DNA from: Atopobacter phocae ATCC BAA-285
Lineage (GTDB): Bacteria; Bacillota; Bacilli; Lactobacillales; Aerococcaceae
Length of the DNA: 33,196 bases
Direction of reading: 5' to 3'
Assembly (NCBI RefSeq): GCF_000526675.1
Contig: NZ_JAGN01000016.1
Coordinates: 1 to 33,196 of the forward strand
Part shown: positions 16,243 through 23,565 of the stretch, piece after piece
Layout of the letters: each line of letters begins with the position of its first letter
How positions within the stretch are numbered: the stretch's first letter is position 1
Translations under genes and position numbers: made by a program
The notes under the pieces: model-generated
Told to the model about the DNA's origin: nothing
Seen by the model: the letters and a program-made list of their open reading frames with translations, nothing else
Database searches by the model: none

Positions 16243-16248
16243 TATAAT
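16243..16248 (+). promoter_or_regulatory. -10 element of the glmS promoter
   Basis: TATAAT within GGTATATAATTT, about 110 bases before the ribozyme cleavage site. The -35 at the right distance (ATAGTC, 16220-16225) is poor. Confidence 0.5.
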
Positions 16249-16344
16249 TTTTGATTAATATGAAGTGAAAAAGGTTGACCGTAACGAATACTCCAGTTAA
16301 AATGAATGGAGTTTCTGAAAGTAAATTCAAGGAGGATTGTGAAC

Positions 16345-16495
16345 GATTAAAGGATAGCGCCAGATCTTCAAGTAGTAACGAAGATGACGAGGATAGAGCT
16401 GATCGAACATTCGGCGGATGGCTCTAGGGACTGCACTCTACAAATCAATGGAAAACTTCATCGCAAGAGGAAGGCCAGAGCGTTGATTATGCAGC
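16345..16495 (+). ncRNA. glmS ribozyme-riboswitch
   Basis: The leader of glmS contains the conserved core of the glucosamine-6-phosphate-dependent self-cleaving RNA: AGCGCCAG at 16356-16363, GACGAGG at 16386-16392 and TTCGGCGGATG at 16410-16420. Expected cleavage is between A16356 and G16357. Pairings visible are ATCTTC with GAAGAT (P2 region), AGAGC with GCTCT around the core, and CTGCA...AATCAA (16431-16448) with TTGATT...TGCAG (16483-16494) for P4. When GlcN6P is high the mRNA is cut and degraded, lowering GlmS. The exact ends are approximate. Confidence 0.95.
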
Positions 16496-16535
16496 AGAAA
16501 CTAAAATAAAATGAGAAAAGTTGAGGGATTTTAGT

Positions 16536-18353
16536 ATGTGTGGAATAGTAGGAGTAGTCGGTCGTCAAGCAAATGATGCCATTGATGTTTTGTTAAATGG
16601 ATTAAAACGTTTAGAATATCGAGGATATGATTCAGCAGGAATTTATTATGTCGATTCAATGAATCAAACTGATCAAGTGGTGAAAGCTGTTGGACCAATC
16701 AAACATTTAGAAGCAGAAGTTAACCAAGAACAACGTGCACAAACAGGGATTGGTCATACACGTTGGGCCACTCACGGTAAAGCAAGTTTAACAAATTCAC
16801 ATCCGCATGTGTCGCAAAATGAACGTTTCGTACTCGTTCATAACGGAGTCATCGAAAATGCGGCTGCCTTAAAAGCAACGTATTTACAAGATGTGACCTT
16901 TACAAGTGAAACGGATTCAGAAGTCATTGTCCAATTAGTCGAACATTTTGCTTCGACTCAAGATGTATTTGAAGCATTTAAACATACGTTGACATTATTA
17001 GAAGGGTCATACGCCGTTTTATTAATGGATCGTGAACATACCGATGAAATGTATATTGCTAAGCATAAGAGCCCATTACTATTAGCAGTGGGTGAAGGAT
17101 TTAATGGTGTATGTAGTGATGCCTTAGCGATGATTGAGTATACCGACCAATTTATCGCATTAGTAGATGGGGATGTTGCAACTATTCGTCCAACATCGTA
17201 TGAGATTAGTAATTTAGATGGAATAGAGCGTACACCGGAATTATTTACAGCTAATATTGATCAAGAAGCTGCCGGCAAAGGCACGTATCCATACTTTATG
17301 TTAAAAGAAATTGACGAGCAACCAATTGTGATGCGTCGTTTAGTGGAAACTTACTTAAACAAAGAGAACGAATCAGCAATTGATGCATCGATTGTTGAAC
17401 AAATGATGGAAGCCGATCGAATTTATATTATTGGGTGTGGAACAAGTTATCATGCAGGTTTAGTCGGTAAAAAATTAATTGAAGAATGGACACATATTCC
17501 AGTAGAAGTGCATATTGCTAGTGAATTTGCTTATTACCCACCAATCATTAGTGAACGACCATTTTTCATTTTCTTAAGTCAAAGTGGTGAAACGGCTGAT
17601 AGTCGTCAAGTACTCGTTCAAACGAACGAAATGAACTATCCAAGTTTAACATTAACAAATGTTGTCGGGTCGACATTAGCGCGTGAAGCAACTTATGCAC
17701 TGTACTTAAATGCAGGAGTAGAAGTAGCAGTTGCGTCAACTAAAGCATACACCGCACAAGTAGGATTGTTAGCTATTTTAGCGCAGCGTGTGGGTGACCA
17801 ACGAGCTATCGATGCGACATCACAAATCGATTTAGCGCATGAATTAAGTATGGTCAGCTTAGCAATGGAAGTTGTATTAGAAGACAAACAACAATTTGAA
17901 ACATTAGCGCATGATTTCTTAGCGACTACACGTAAAGCCTTTTATATTGGACGCGGAGTCGATTATTACTCATCAATCGAGAGTGCATTGAAGTTAAAAG
18001 AAATTTCGTATATTCAAACAGAAGGATTTGCAGCGGGTGAGTTAAAACATGGTACTATCTCACTAATTGAAGAAGAAACACCAGTTATTGGGTTAATTAC
18101 GGAAGCTCATACAGCAGGACAAACACGAAGCAATTTAAGCGAAGTGGCCAGTCGTGGAGCGCATGTCTTAATCATTTCGAACGAGACAAATGCCGAACCA
18201 ACGGATCAATATGTCATTAAAAATGTTCATCCAACCTTGCAATCGCTAGTGACCATTTTACCAACACAATTATTAGCTTACTATGCAACGATTGAACGTG
18301 GCTATGATGTGGACAAACCACGTAACTTAGCAAAATCTGTGACAGTTGAATAA
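16536..18353 (+). CDS. glmS: Glutamine-fructose-6-phosphate aminotransferase (isomerizing)
   Basis: 605 residues. It makes glucosamine-6-phosphate from fructose-6-phosphate and glutamine, the first step towards UDP-GlcNAc for cell wall. The start is at 16536, because the cysteine in MCGIVGVVG must become residue 1 of the mature enzyme as the glutaminase nucleophile; a TTG further upstream is rejected. An N-terminal glutaminase domain (GHTRWATHG) is followed by two SIS sugar-isomerase domains (CGTSYHAG, SQSGETADS) and the C-terminal DKPRNLAKSVTVE. The ribozyme in its leader gives feedback control. Confidence 0.98.
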   Translation: MCGIVGVVGRQANDAIDVLLNGLKRLEYRGYDSAGIYYVDSMNQTDQVVKAVGPIKHLEAEVNQEQRAQTGIGHTRWATHGKASLTNSHPHVSQNERFVLVHNGVIENAAALKATYLQDVTFTSETDSEVIVQLVEHFASTQDVFEAFKHTLTLLEGSYAVLLMDREHTDEMYIAKHKSPLLLAVGEGFNGVCSDALAMIEYTDQFIALVDGDVATIRPTSYEISNLDGIERTPELFTANIDQEAAGKGTYPYFMLKEIDEQPIVMRRLVETYLNKENESAIDASIVEQMMEADRIYIIGCGTSYHAGLVGKKLIEEWTHIPVEVHIASEFAYYPPIISERPFFIFLSQSGETADSRQVLVQTNEMNYPSLTLTNVVGSTLAREATYALYLNAGVEVAVASTKAYTAQVGLLAILAQRVGDQRAIDATSQIDLAHELSMVSLAMEVVLEDKQQFETLAHDFLATTRKAFYIGRGVDYYSSIESALKLKEISYIQTEGFAAGELKHGTISLIEEETPVIGLITEAHTAGQTRSNLSEVASRGAHVLIISNETNAEPTDQYVIKNVHPTLQSLVTILPTQLLAYYATIERGYDVDKPRNLAKSVTVE

Positions 18354-18363
18354 AGATTTAAAC

Positions 18364-18404
18364 AAAAAGCCGATACGCTGAATCAAGCGATATCGGCTTT
18401 TTTT
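18364..18404. terminator. Bidirectional terminator between glmS and the aldolase gene
   Basis: AAAGCCGATA with TATCGGCTTT plus an inner CGCT/AGCG pairing, loop GAATCA. T-run of eight on the plus strand and five on the minus strand, between convergent genes. Confidence 0.92.
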
Positions 18405-18418
18405 ATGCTCATTATAAG

Positions 18419-19459
18419 TTATGTGGTCGGCCATTGATGAATATAATCAATTAAAGCTAACACATCTTCTTCTCGAGTCGACCAACTGGTACAAAAACGA
18501 GTAATAATCGTATCGTTTGGTCCTTCGCCAATATATTCACTAATAAATACCTGATCAAAATAAGCTTTTTGTTCTGCAGTTAAACAAACAAATTGTTGAT
18601 TAGTCGGTGAGTCAATATATAGCGGAATACCAACCGACTGAAAGGCGCGTTGAATACGTTGAGCTTGGTCAACAGCTGGCATACAAATAGTAGCGTAATG
18701 ATTGTCAGTAAATAACCAATCAAATTGAACGCCTAGCGCACGACTTTTCGCTAATAAGGCACCATGCTGCTTTAAATAGTGAATGAAGTCAGGTGCGGTC
18801 TGCTTATTTTTTAAGACAATGGCTTCACCAAATAATGCGCCACATTTGGTCCCTCCGATATAAAAAGCATCCGCATATTGAGCTAAATCGGCGAGTGTAA
18901 TATCTGACAAGTGATTTAAAGCATAGCCTAAACGAGCGCCGTCAATAAACAACGGTAAGTGATGGGCTTGACAAACGGCTGAAATCGCTTGGAGTTCATC
19001 CCGTGTGTATAATGTTCCAAGTTCAGTCGGATGAGTCAAATAAACTAAACCAGGTTTTGCGTGGTGCATGAACCCTGCAGATTGTTTATACGATTGAATA
19101 ACATGTTCAATTTGTTCAGCAGTAATTTTCGCTTCAGTAGAAGGTACCGTTAAAATTTTATGTCCTGTACGCTCAACAGCACCACTTTCTAAAGTGTTAA
19201 TGTGGCCGATATCTGCGCTAATAACTGCTTCATGCGAACGTGTCAATGCATCAACTGTGGCTAAGTTAGCTTGCGTTCCACCAGAAACGAAGTATACTTG
19301 ACTAGCTGGTGCGTTAGCGGCTTCTTTAATTTTACGACGTGCAGCGTGCGTATATTGATCATCACCATAACCAGATTCCAACGAATCGTTATGTCTAAGT
19401 AATTGTTCTAAAATTTTGGGGTGAGCGCCCACTAAGTAATCGGAACGAAAATTGATCAT
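18419..19459 (-). CDS. Low-specificity L-threonine aldolase family PLP enzyme
   Basis: 346 residues, fold type I. The PLP lysine is Lys205 in IGGTKCG and the PLP-ring aspartate is Asp173 in FIDGARLG; the N-terminal FRSDYLVGAHP and SGYGDDQYT fit the threonine aldolase/beta-eliminating lyase group. It would split threonine or allo-threonine to glycine and acetaldehyde, but phenylserine aldolase or another beta-hydroxy amino acid activity is possible. The start at 19459 follows AAGAAGGTT; an upstream ATG adds eight residues without a ribosome site. Single-gene unit by its surroundings. Confidence 0.88.
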   Translation of the reverse strand: MINFRSDYLVGAHPKILEQLLRHNDSLESGYGDDQYTHAARRKIKEAANAPASQVYFVSGGTQANLATVDALTRSHEAVISADIGHINTLESGAVERTGHKILTVPSTEAKITAEQIEHVIQSYKQSAGFMHHAKPGLVYLTHPTELGTLYTRDELQAISAVCQAHHLPLFIDGARLGYALNHLSDITLADLAQYADAFYIGGTKCGALFGEAIVLKNKQTAPDFIHYLKQHGALLAKSRALGVQFDWLFTDNHYATICMPAVDQAQRIQRAFQSVGIPLYIDSPTNQQFVCLTAEQKAYFDQVFISEYIGEGPNDTIITRFCTSWSTREEDVLALIDYIHQWPTT

Positions 19460-19559
19460 ATTAAACCTTCTTTCTAAACGCATTGATATTATTTAGGATA
19501 CCATTATCATAGTGTGAAACCAAATACCTAGCAAGTCCTGAAGTGTTAAAAATTGAATT

Positions 19560-19611
19560 AAAACAGTAATTTTGGTAAACTTAAAAAGAAATAGGCTAAA
19601 TTTACTGTTTT
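19560..19611. promoter_or_regulatory. Perfect 10-bp inverted repeat between the aldolase and opuC genes
   Basis: AAAACAGTAA (19560-19569) and TTACTGTTTT (19602-19611), 32 bases apart, with T-rich sequence after the right arm. It could be paired operator half-sites for either divergent unit, or a long-loop hairpin. A smaller dyad (CGTTA, TTA, TAACG) lies about 25 bases before opuCA. Confidence 0.35.
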
Positions 19612-19693
19612 TTTTATACAAACCATTAAATTTTACTAACAAACAACTAAAGATCTCGTTATTATAACGATTGACTAAATGAGGAGTGTCAGA

Positions 19694-20887
19694 ATGATAG
19701 AATTCAAAGATGTAACGAAACAGTTTCGTGGCGGGGTTACAGCTGTCGACAAATTCAATTTAACAATAGAAAAAGGGGAGTTTGTCTGTTTTATCGGAAC
19801 GAGTGGATCAGGTAAAACAACCACAATGCGGATGATTAACCGAATGGTCGATATTACAAGTGGTGAAATTACAATTGATGGCAAAAACATTATGAAGCAA
19901 GACCCGGTGAAATTACGTCGGAGCATCGGTTATGTCATTCAAAGTATTGGGTTAATGCCTCATATGACTATTAAAGAAAATATTGTATTAGTGCCTAAAC
20001 TATTAAAGTGGGATGAAGAACGCTGTGATGAAATTGCGAAGAAAATGATCCGATTAGCTGAATTACCAGAAGACTATTTAGATCGTTATCCAGCAGAATT
20101 ATCAGGTGGACAACAACAACGGATTGGTGTCGTGCGTGCCTTAGCAGCCGATCAAGACATCATTTTAATGGATGAGCCATTTGGTGCTCTAGATCCTATC
20201 ACAAGAGAAGCACTCCAACAATTAGTAAAAACATTACAAGAAGAACTAGGTAAAACATTCGTCTTCGTTACACATGATATGGATGAAGCGTTAAAATTGG
20301 CGACACGAATTGTTATTATGTCTGAAGGTAAAATTGTGCAAGTTGGTACGCCAGAAGAAATTTTGACGAACCCAGCGAATGAATTCGTAGAAGATTTTAT
20401 CGGAAAAGAACGATTACTTGAATCACAACGTCAAACGATTACCGTTAAAGAAGTGATGAAAGAAAGTGTAATTAGTATTGATGAAACATCGACTTTACAA
20501 GCTGCTTTGCGTTTAATGCGTGAGAAACGTGTCGATAGTTTAATGATTACTAACGCAGACGGTGTATTAACAGGGTTCTTAGATATTGATGATATTAATA
20601 CACAATACCGTAAAAAAACATTAGTAAGTGATGTCATGACAACGAACATTTTCGCTGTGAATGAAAATAAATATTTACGTGATGTTATGGACCGTATCTT
20701 GAAATTAGGTTACAAGTTAATACCAGTTGTATCCAATGAACGCAAATTAGTAGGAATTATTACACGCTCTGCCTTAGTGGATGTTATTTACGATTCAATA
20801 TGGGGAGATGAAGAAGAAACAACAGAAGCACCGTCTGAAGCGATTGAAGCTTTAAAAACAGACGAAAAAGAGCAGGTGAATGAGTAA
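19694..20887 (+). CDS. opuCA: Osmoprotectant ABC transporter ATPase with CBS pair
   Basis: 397 residues. The nucleotide-binding domain (1 to about 240) has Walker [10 protein letters not shown], signature LSGGQQQR and Walker [12 protein letters not shown]. Two CBS domains follow (about 253-310 and 315-370, [15 protein letters not shown]), which sense ionic strength or c-di-AMP in homologues. It drives uptake of glycine betaine, carnitine or choline. The start at 19694 follows GAGGAGTG. The stop overlaps the next start (TAATG), first of four coupled genes. Confidence 0.95.
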   Translation: MIEFKDVTKQFRGGVTAVDKFNLTIEKGEFVCFIGTSGSGKTTTMRMINRMVDITSGEITIDGKNIMKQDPVKLRRSIGYVIQSIGLMPHMTIKENIVLVPKLLKWDEERCDEIAKKMIRLAELPEDYLDRYPAELSGGQQQRIGVVRALAADQDIILMDEPFGALDPITREALQQLVKTLQEELGKTFVFVTHDMDEALKLATRIVIMSEGKIVQVGTPEEILTNPANEFVEDFIGKERLLESQRQTITVKEVMKESVISIDETSTLQAALRLMREKRVDSLMITNADGVLTGFLDIDDINTQYRKKTLVSDVMTTNIFAVNENKYLRDVMDRILKLGYKLIPVVSNERKLVGIITRSALVDVIYDSIWGDEEETTEAPSEAIEALKTDEKEQVNE

Positions 20888-21513
20888 TGAGCTTTTTACA
20901 AGAGTATGGAATGGAACTATTATTCAAAACGTGGGAGCATCTTTACATTTCAGCCATCTCGCTCGGTTTAGGAGTTATTGTGGCAATTCCTTTAGGTATT
21001 TTATTGAGTCGAATGCCTAAATTAGCGAAATGGATGATTGGTATCGCAAGTATTTTACAAACGGTACCATCGTTAGCCCTATTAGCGCTAATGATTCCAC
21101 TATTTGGAGTGGGTAAATTACCTGCTATTCTCGCATTATTCATTTACTCATTATTACCAATTTTGAGAAATACATATTTAGGAATGGAAAATGTGTCCAG
21201 TGCATTAAAAGATGCAGCGAAAGGAATGGGATTGTCCGTCAAACAATCACTATTCAAAGTGGAACTACCAATGGCATTGCCAGTCATTATGTCAGGCGTG
21301 CGTCTTTCAGCCGTTTACGTCATTGCATGGGCAGCACTTGCTTCTTATATTGGAGCTGGTGGACTAGGTGATTTTATTTTTAATGGATTAAACTTATATA
21401 AAACCGATTTAATTATCGGGGGAACGATTCCAGTTATTATTCTTGCTTTAGTAGCAGATTATTTATTAGGTCGTTTAGAAAATCGTTTAAGCCCACAAAT
21501 CACACAGTCATAA
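20887..21513 (+). CDS. opuCB: Osmoprotectant ABC transporter permease
   Basis: 208 residues with about five membrane helices and an EAA-type loop ([24 protein letters not shown]) for contact with OpuCA. Length and sequence fit the first of the two OpuC/ProW-type permeases. It starts on the last base of the opuCA stop codon. Its start lacks an own strong site, so it likely depends on translation of opuCA. Confidence 0.93.
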   Translation: MSFLQEYGMELLFKTWEHLYISAISLGLGVIVAIPLGILLSRMPKLAKWMIGIASILQTVPSLALLALMIPLFGVGKLPAILALFIYSLLPILRNTYLGMENVSSALKDAAKGMGLSVKQSLFKVELPMALPVIMSGVRLSAVYVIAWAALASYIGAGGLGDFIFNGLNLYKTDLIIGGTIPVIILALVADYLLGRLENRLSPQITQS

Positions 21514-21528
21514 AGAGGAGGAAAATGA

Positions 21529-22455
21529 GTGAAACAATATAGTAAATGGATGTTGACATCCTTCATCGCATTATTCCTAGTGGGCTGTGGGTTACCAGGG
21601 TTATCTAGTGGGAATACCGATACAATTAAAGTGACGGCATTAAGCACGAGTGAAGGACAAACAACAGCCGGCATCATTAAAGAATTAATCGAACATGAAA
21701 CAGACTACAAAGTGGATATTATTAATAACCTAGGAACATCAACCGTGACACACGAAGCAATTAAACGTGGTGACGCAGATATCGCTGGAACACGTTATAC
21801 TGGAACAGATGTATCTGGGATATTAGGATTACCTGCAGAAAAAGATCCACAAAAAGCATTAGAGTTAGTTCAAAAAGAGTTTAAAGAACGTTATAACATG
21901 AAATATTATGATTCATTTGGCTTTGCGAATAGTTACTCTTTTATGGTCACAAAAGAAACAGCCGATAAATATGGCTTGAAAACAATTAGTGACTTAAAAG
22001 ACATCGCAGGTGATTTAACAGCAGGTGTTGACAGTTCATGGATGAGCCGTGATGGCGATGGCTATGATGATTTTGTTAAAGAGTATGGCTTTGATTTTAA
22101 CAAAGTGTACCCGATGCAAATTGGACTAGTATACAACGCATTAGCCGCTGGACAAATGGATATTGTTTTAGGTTATTCAACGGACGGACGAATTCAAAGT
22201 TATGATTTAGTCGTATTAGAAGACGACTTACATTTCTTCCCGCCGTATGATGCAAGTCCATTAATTACAGAAGAAACATTGAAGAAATATCCAGAATTAG
22301 ATGAATTGTTAGAGCGATTAGTCGGAAAAATTTCAACAGAAGATATGCAAAAATTGAACTTTGAAGTGGACGATCGTTTAAAAGAGCCAGCAGTTGTGGC
22401 CAAAGAATTTCTTGAAGTGCACGACTATTTTAAAGGAGGTCAAGTGAATGAGTGA
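21529..22455 (+). CDS. opuCC: Osmoprotectant-binding lipoprotein
   Basis: 308 residues. The lipobox LVGC (LFLVGCGLPG) puts a lipidated cysteine at about residue 20 after a basic, hydrophobic signal. The mature part is an OpuAC/ProX-type binding protein (GTSTVTHEAI, GDADIAGTRYTGTD). It captures betaine-like solutes for OpuCB/OpuCD. The start codon is GTG, 10 bases after AGAGGAGG; a nearer ATG at 21525 in another frame opens only five codons before a stop, so GTG is the true start. Confidence 0.94.
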   Translation: MKQYSKWMLTSFIALFLVGCGLPGLSSGNTDTIKVTALSTSEGQTTAGIIKELIEHETDYKVDIINNLGTSTVTHEAIKRGDADIAGTRYTGTDVSGILGLPAEKDPQKALELVQKEFKERYNMKYYDSFGFANSYSFMVTKETADKYGLKTISDLKDIAGDLTAGVDSSWMSRDGDGYDDFVKEYGFDFNKVYPMQIGLVYNALAAGQMDIVLGYSTDGRIQSYDLVVLEDDLHFFPPYDASPLITEETLKKYPELDELLERLVGKISTEDMQKLNFEVDDRLKEPAVVAKEFLEVHDYFKGGQVNE

Positions 22456-23110
22456 TTTATCAACAGGAAGTCAGTTACTTCATTACTTCCAATTAAATGG
22501 GTCTTACGTATTTGATCAATTTGTTCGCCACTTTTTAATTTCAATTTATGGCGTACTATTTGCTGCAATTGTCGGTATTCCATTAGGGATATTCATTGCG
22601 CGTCATCGTAAAATGAGTAGCACTGTCATTGGTATGGCTAATGTGATTCAAACTATTCCTTCATTAGCGATGTTGTCGATTATTATGTTAGGACTAGGAC
22701 TGGGTGTCAAAACAGTAGTGGTGACGGTGTTCTTATATTCTCTTTTACCAATTATGAAAAATACTTATACAGGTATGGTCAGTTTAGAACCTGGTATTTT
22801 AGATGTCGGCAAGGGATTAGGTATGACCTCATGGGAACGTCTTTACTTAGTGGAACTACCTTTAGCACTGTCAGTTATTATGGCCGGAATTCGTAATGCG
22901 CTAGTGGTCGCTATCGGGATTACAGCAATTGGTTCATTCGTTGGCGCGGGTGGACTAGGAGATATTATTACGCGAGGCACTAACGCGACAAATGGGGGAG
23001 CCATTATTTTGGCAGGTGCTTTACCAACTGCTTTAATGGCAGTTATTAGTGACTGGGTATTAGGTCAAATTGAACGCAAATTAAAACCGCGTCAAATCGT
23101 TAAAAATTAA
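22448..23110 (+). CDS. opuCD: Osmoprotectant ABC transporter permease
   Basis: 220 residues, about five or six membrane helices, with the coupling loop DVGKGLGMTSWERLYLVELPLALS. It pairs with OpuCB. Its start overlaps the end of opuCC by 8 bases and has a strong ribosome site (AAAGGAGGT) inside opuCC. Confidence 0.94.
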   Translation: MSDLSTGSQLLHYFQLNGSYVFDQFVRHFLISIYGVLFAAIVGIPLGIFIARHRKMSSTVIGMANVIQTIPSLAMLSIIMLGLGLGVKTVVVTVFLYSLLPIMKNTYTGMVSLEPGILDVGKGLGMTSWERLYLVELPLALSVIMAGIRNALVVAIGITAIGSFVGAGGLGDIITRGTNATNGGAIILAGALPTALMAVISDWVLGQIERKLKPRQIVKN

Positions 23111-23131
23111 GCAAAGAAATTAGGTGAAGAG

Positions 23132-23458
23132 ATGAAATTAGAAATTGTACCAGCAGCACAAAAATTTTATGAAGATGAAATGGGTATCAATGAAAAACGT
23201 GGGGTACGTATTTTAGGAAAAGTGTATGGCGAAAGCGCTATTCATGAAGGGTTTTCAATTGCCATTGAAGCAGCTGAACCAACCAACCCACTCGTCTTAG
23301 TTCGGTATAATGATATCCCGTACTTTATCGAAGAAACCGACGAATGGTTTTTTGAATCATTTGATTTATTTGTAGAGTTTGATGATGAATTAAAAGAACC
23401 GGTATATCATTTTATGAAAGACGGCGTTGAACAATTTAAGCCCGTTCATAAAAAATAA
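23132..23458 (+). CDS. HesB/YneR-like protein
   Basis: 108 residues with the fold signature of the HesB/IscA-like family (YneR/YadR branch): RGVRILGKVYGESAIHEGFSIAI then IEETDEWFFESFDLFVEF. The three cysteines that bind clusters in true A-type carriers are absent; the protein has no cysteine, so an Fe-S scaffold role is doubtful. It follows opuCD by 21 bases without a terminator and probably shares its transcript, but a functional link with osmolyte uptake is not evident. Confidence 0.85.
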   Translation: MKLEIVPAAQKFYEDEMGINEKRGVRILGKVYGESAIHEGFSIAIEAAEPTNPLVLVRYNDIPYFIEETDEWFFESFDLFVEFDDELKEPVYHFMKDGVEQFKPVHKK

Positions 23459-23464
23459 TCAACG

Positions 23465-23490
23465 AGAGATCTCATCGGAGGTCTCTTTTT
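23465..23490 (+). terminator. Terminator of the opuC unit
   Basis: AGAGATCTC, loop ATCG, GAGGTCTCT, then a run of T. One G-T pair in the stem. Confidence 0.9.
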
Positions 23491-23491
23491 G

Positions 23492-23511
23492 CATGCCTTC
23501 GCTAAGGCATG
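23492..23511. promoter_or_regulatory. Perfect 8-4-8 dyad before the exporter operon
   Basis: CATGCCTT, CGCT, AAGGCATG, directly after the opuC terminator and 55 bases before the exporter start. There is no T-run after it, so it is not a terminator. Its left end overlaps a TTGCAT that could act as -35, which is the geometry of an operator in a promoter spacer; the matching -10 is weak. It could equally be an RNA hairpin. Confidence 0.5.
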
Positions 23512-23565
23512 GTAAGTAGAAAATAAAGAGCACAGACTAGCTCAAGTGAAAGAGGAGGAACGTCA

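Noticed and set aside
16290-16312. Attenuator hairpin before the glmS ribozyme
   Set aside because: ACTCCA pairs with TGGAGT, but the stem is only 6 bp and no T-run follows.
21525-21542. ATG start for opuCC at 21525
   Set aside because: This frame stops after five codons; the GTG at 21529 opens the lipoprotein frame with lipobox.
23132-23458. Fe-S cluster assembly carrier
   Set aside because: The fold is HesB-like but the protein has no cysteine, so the annotation is kept at family level.
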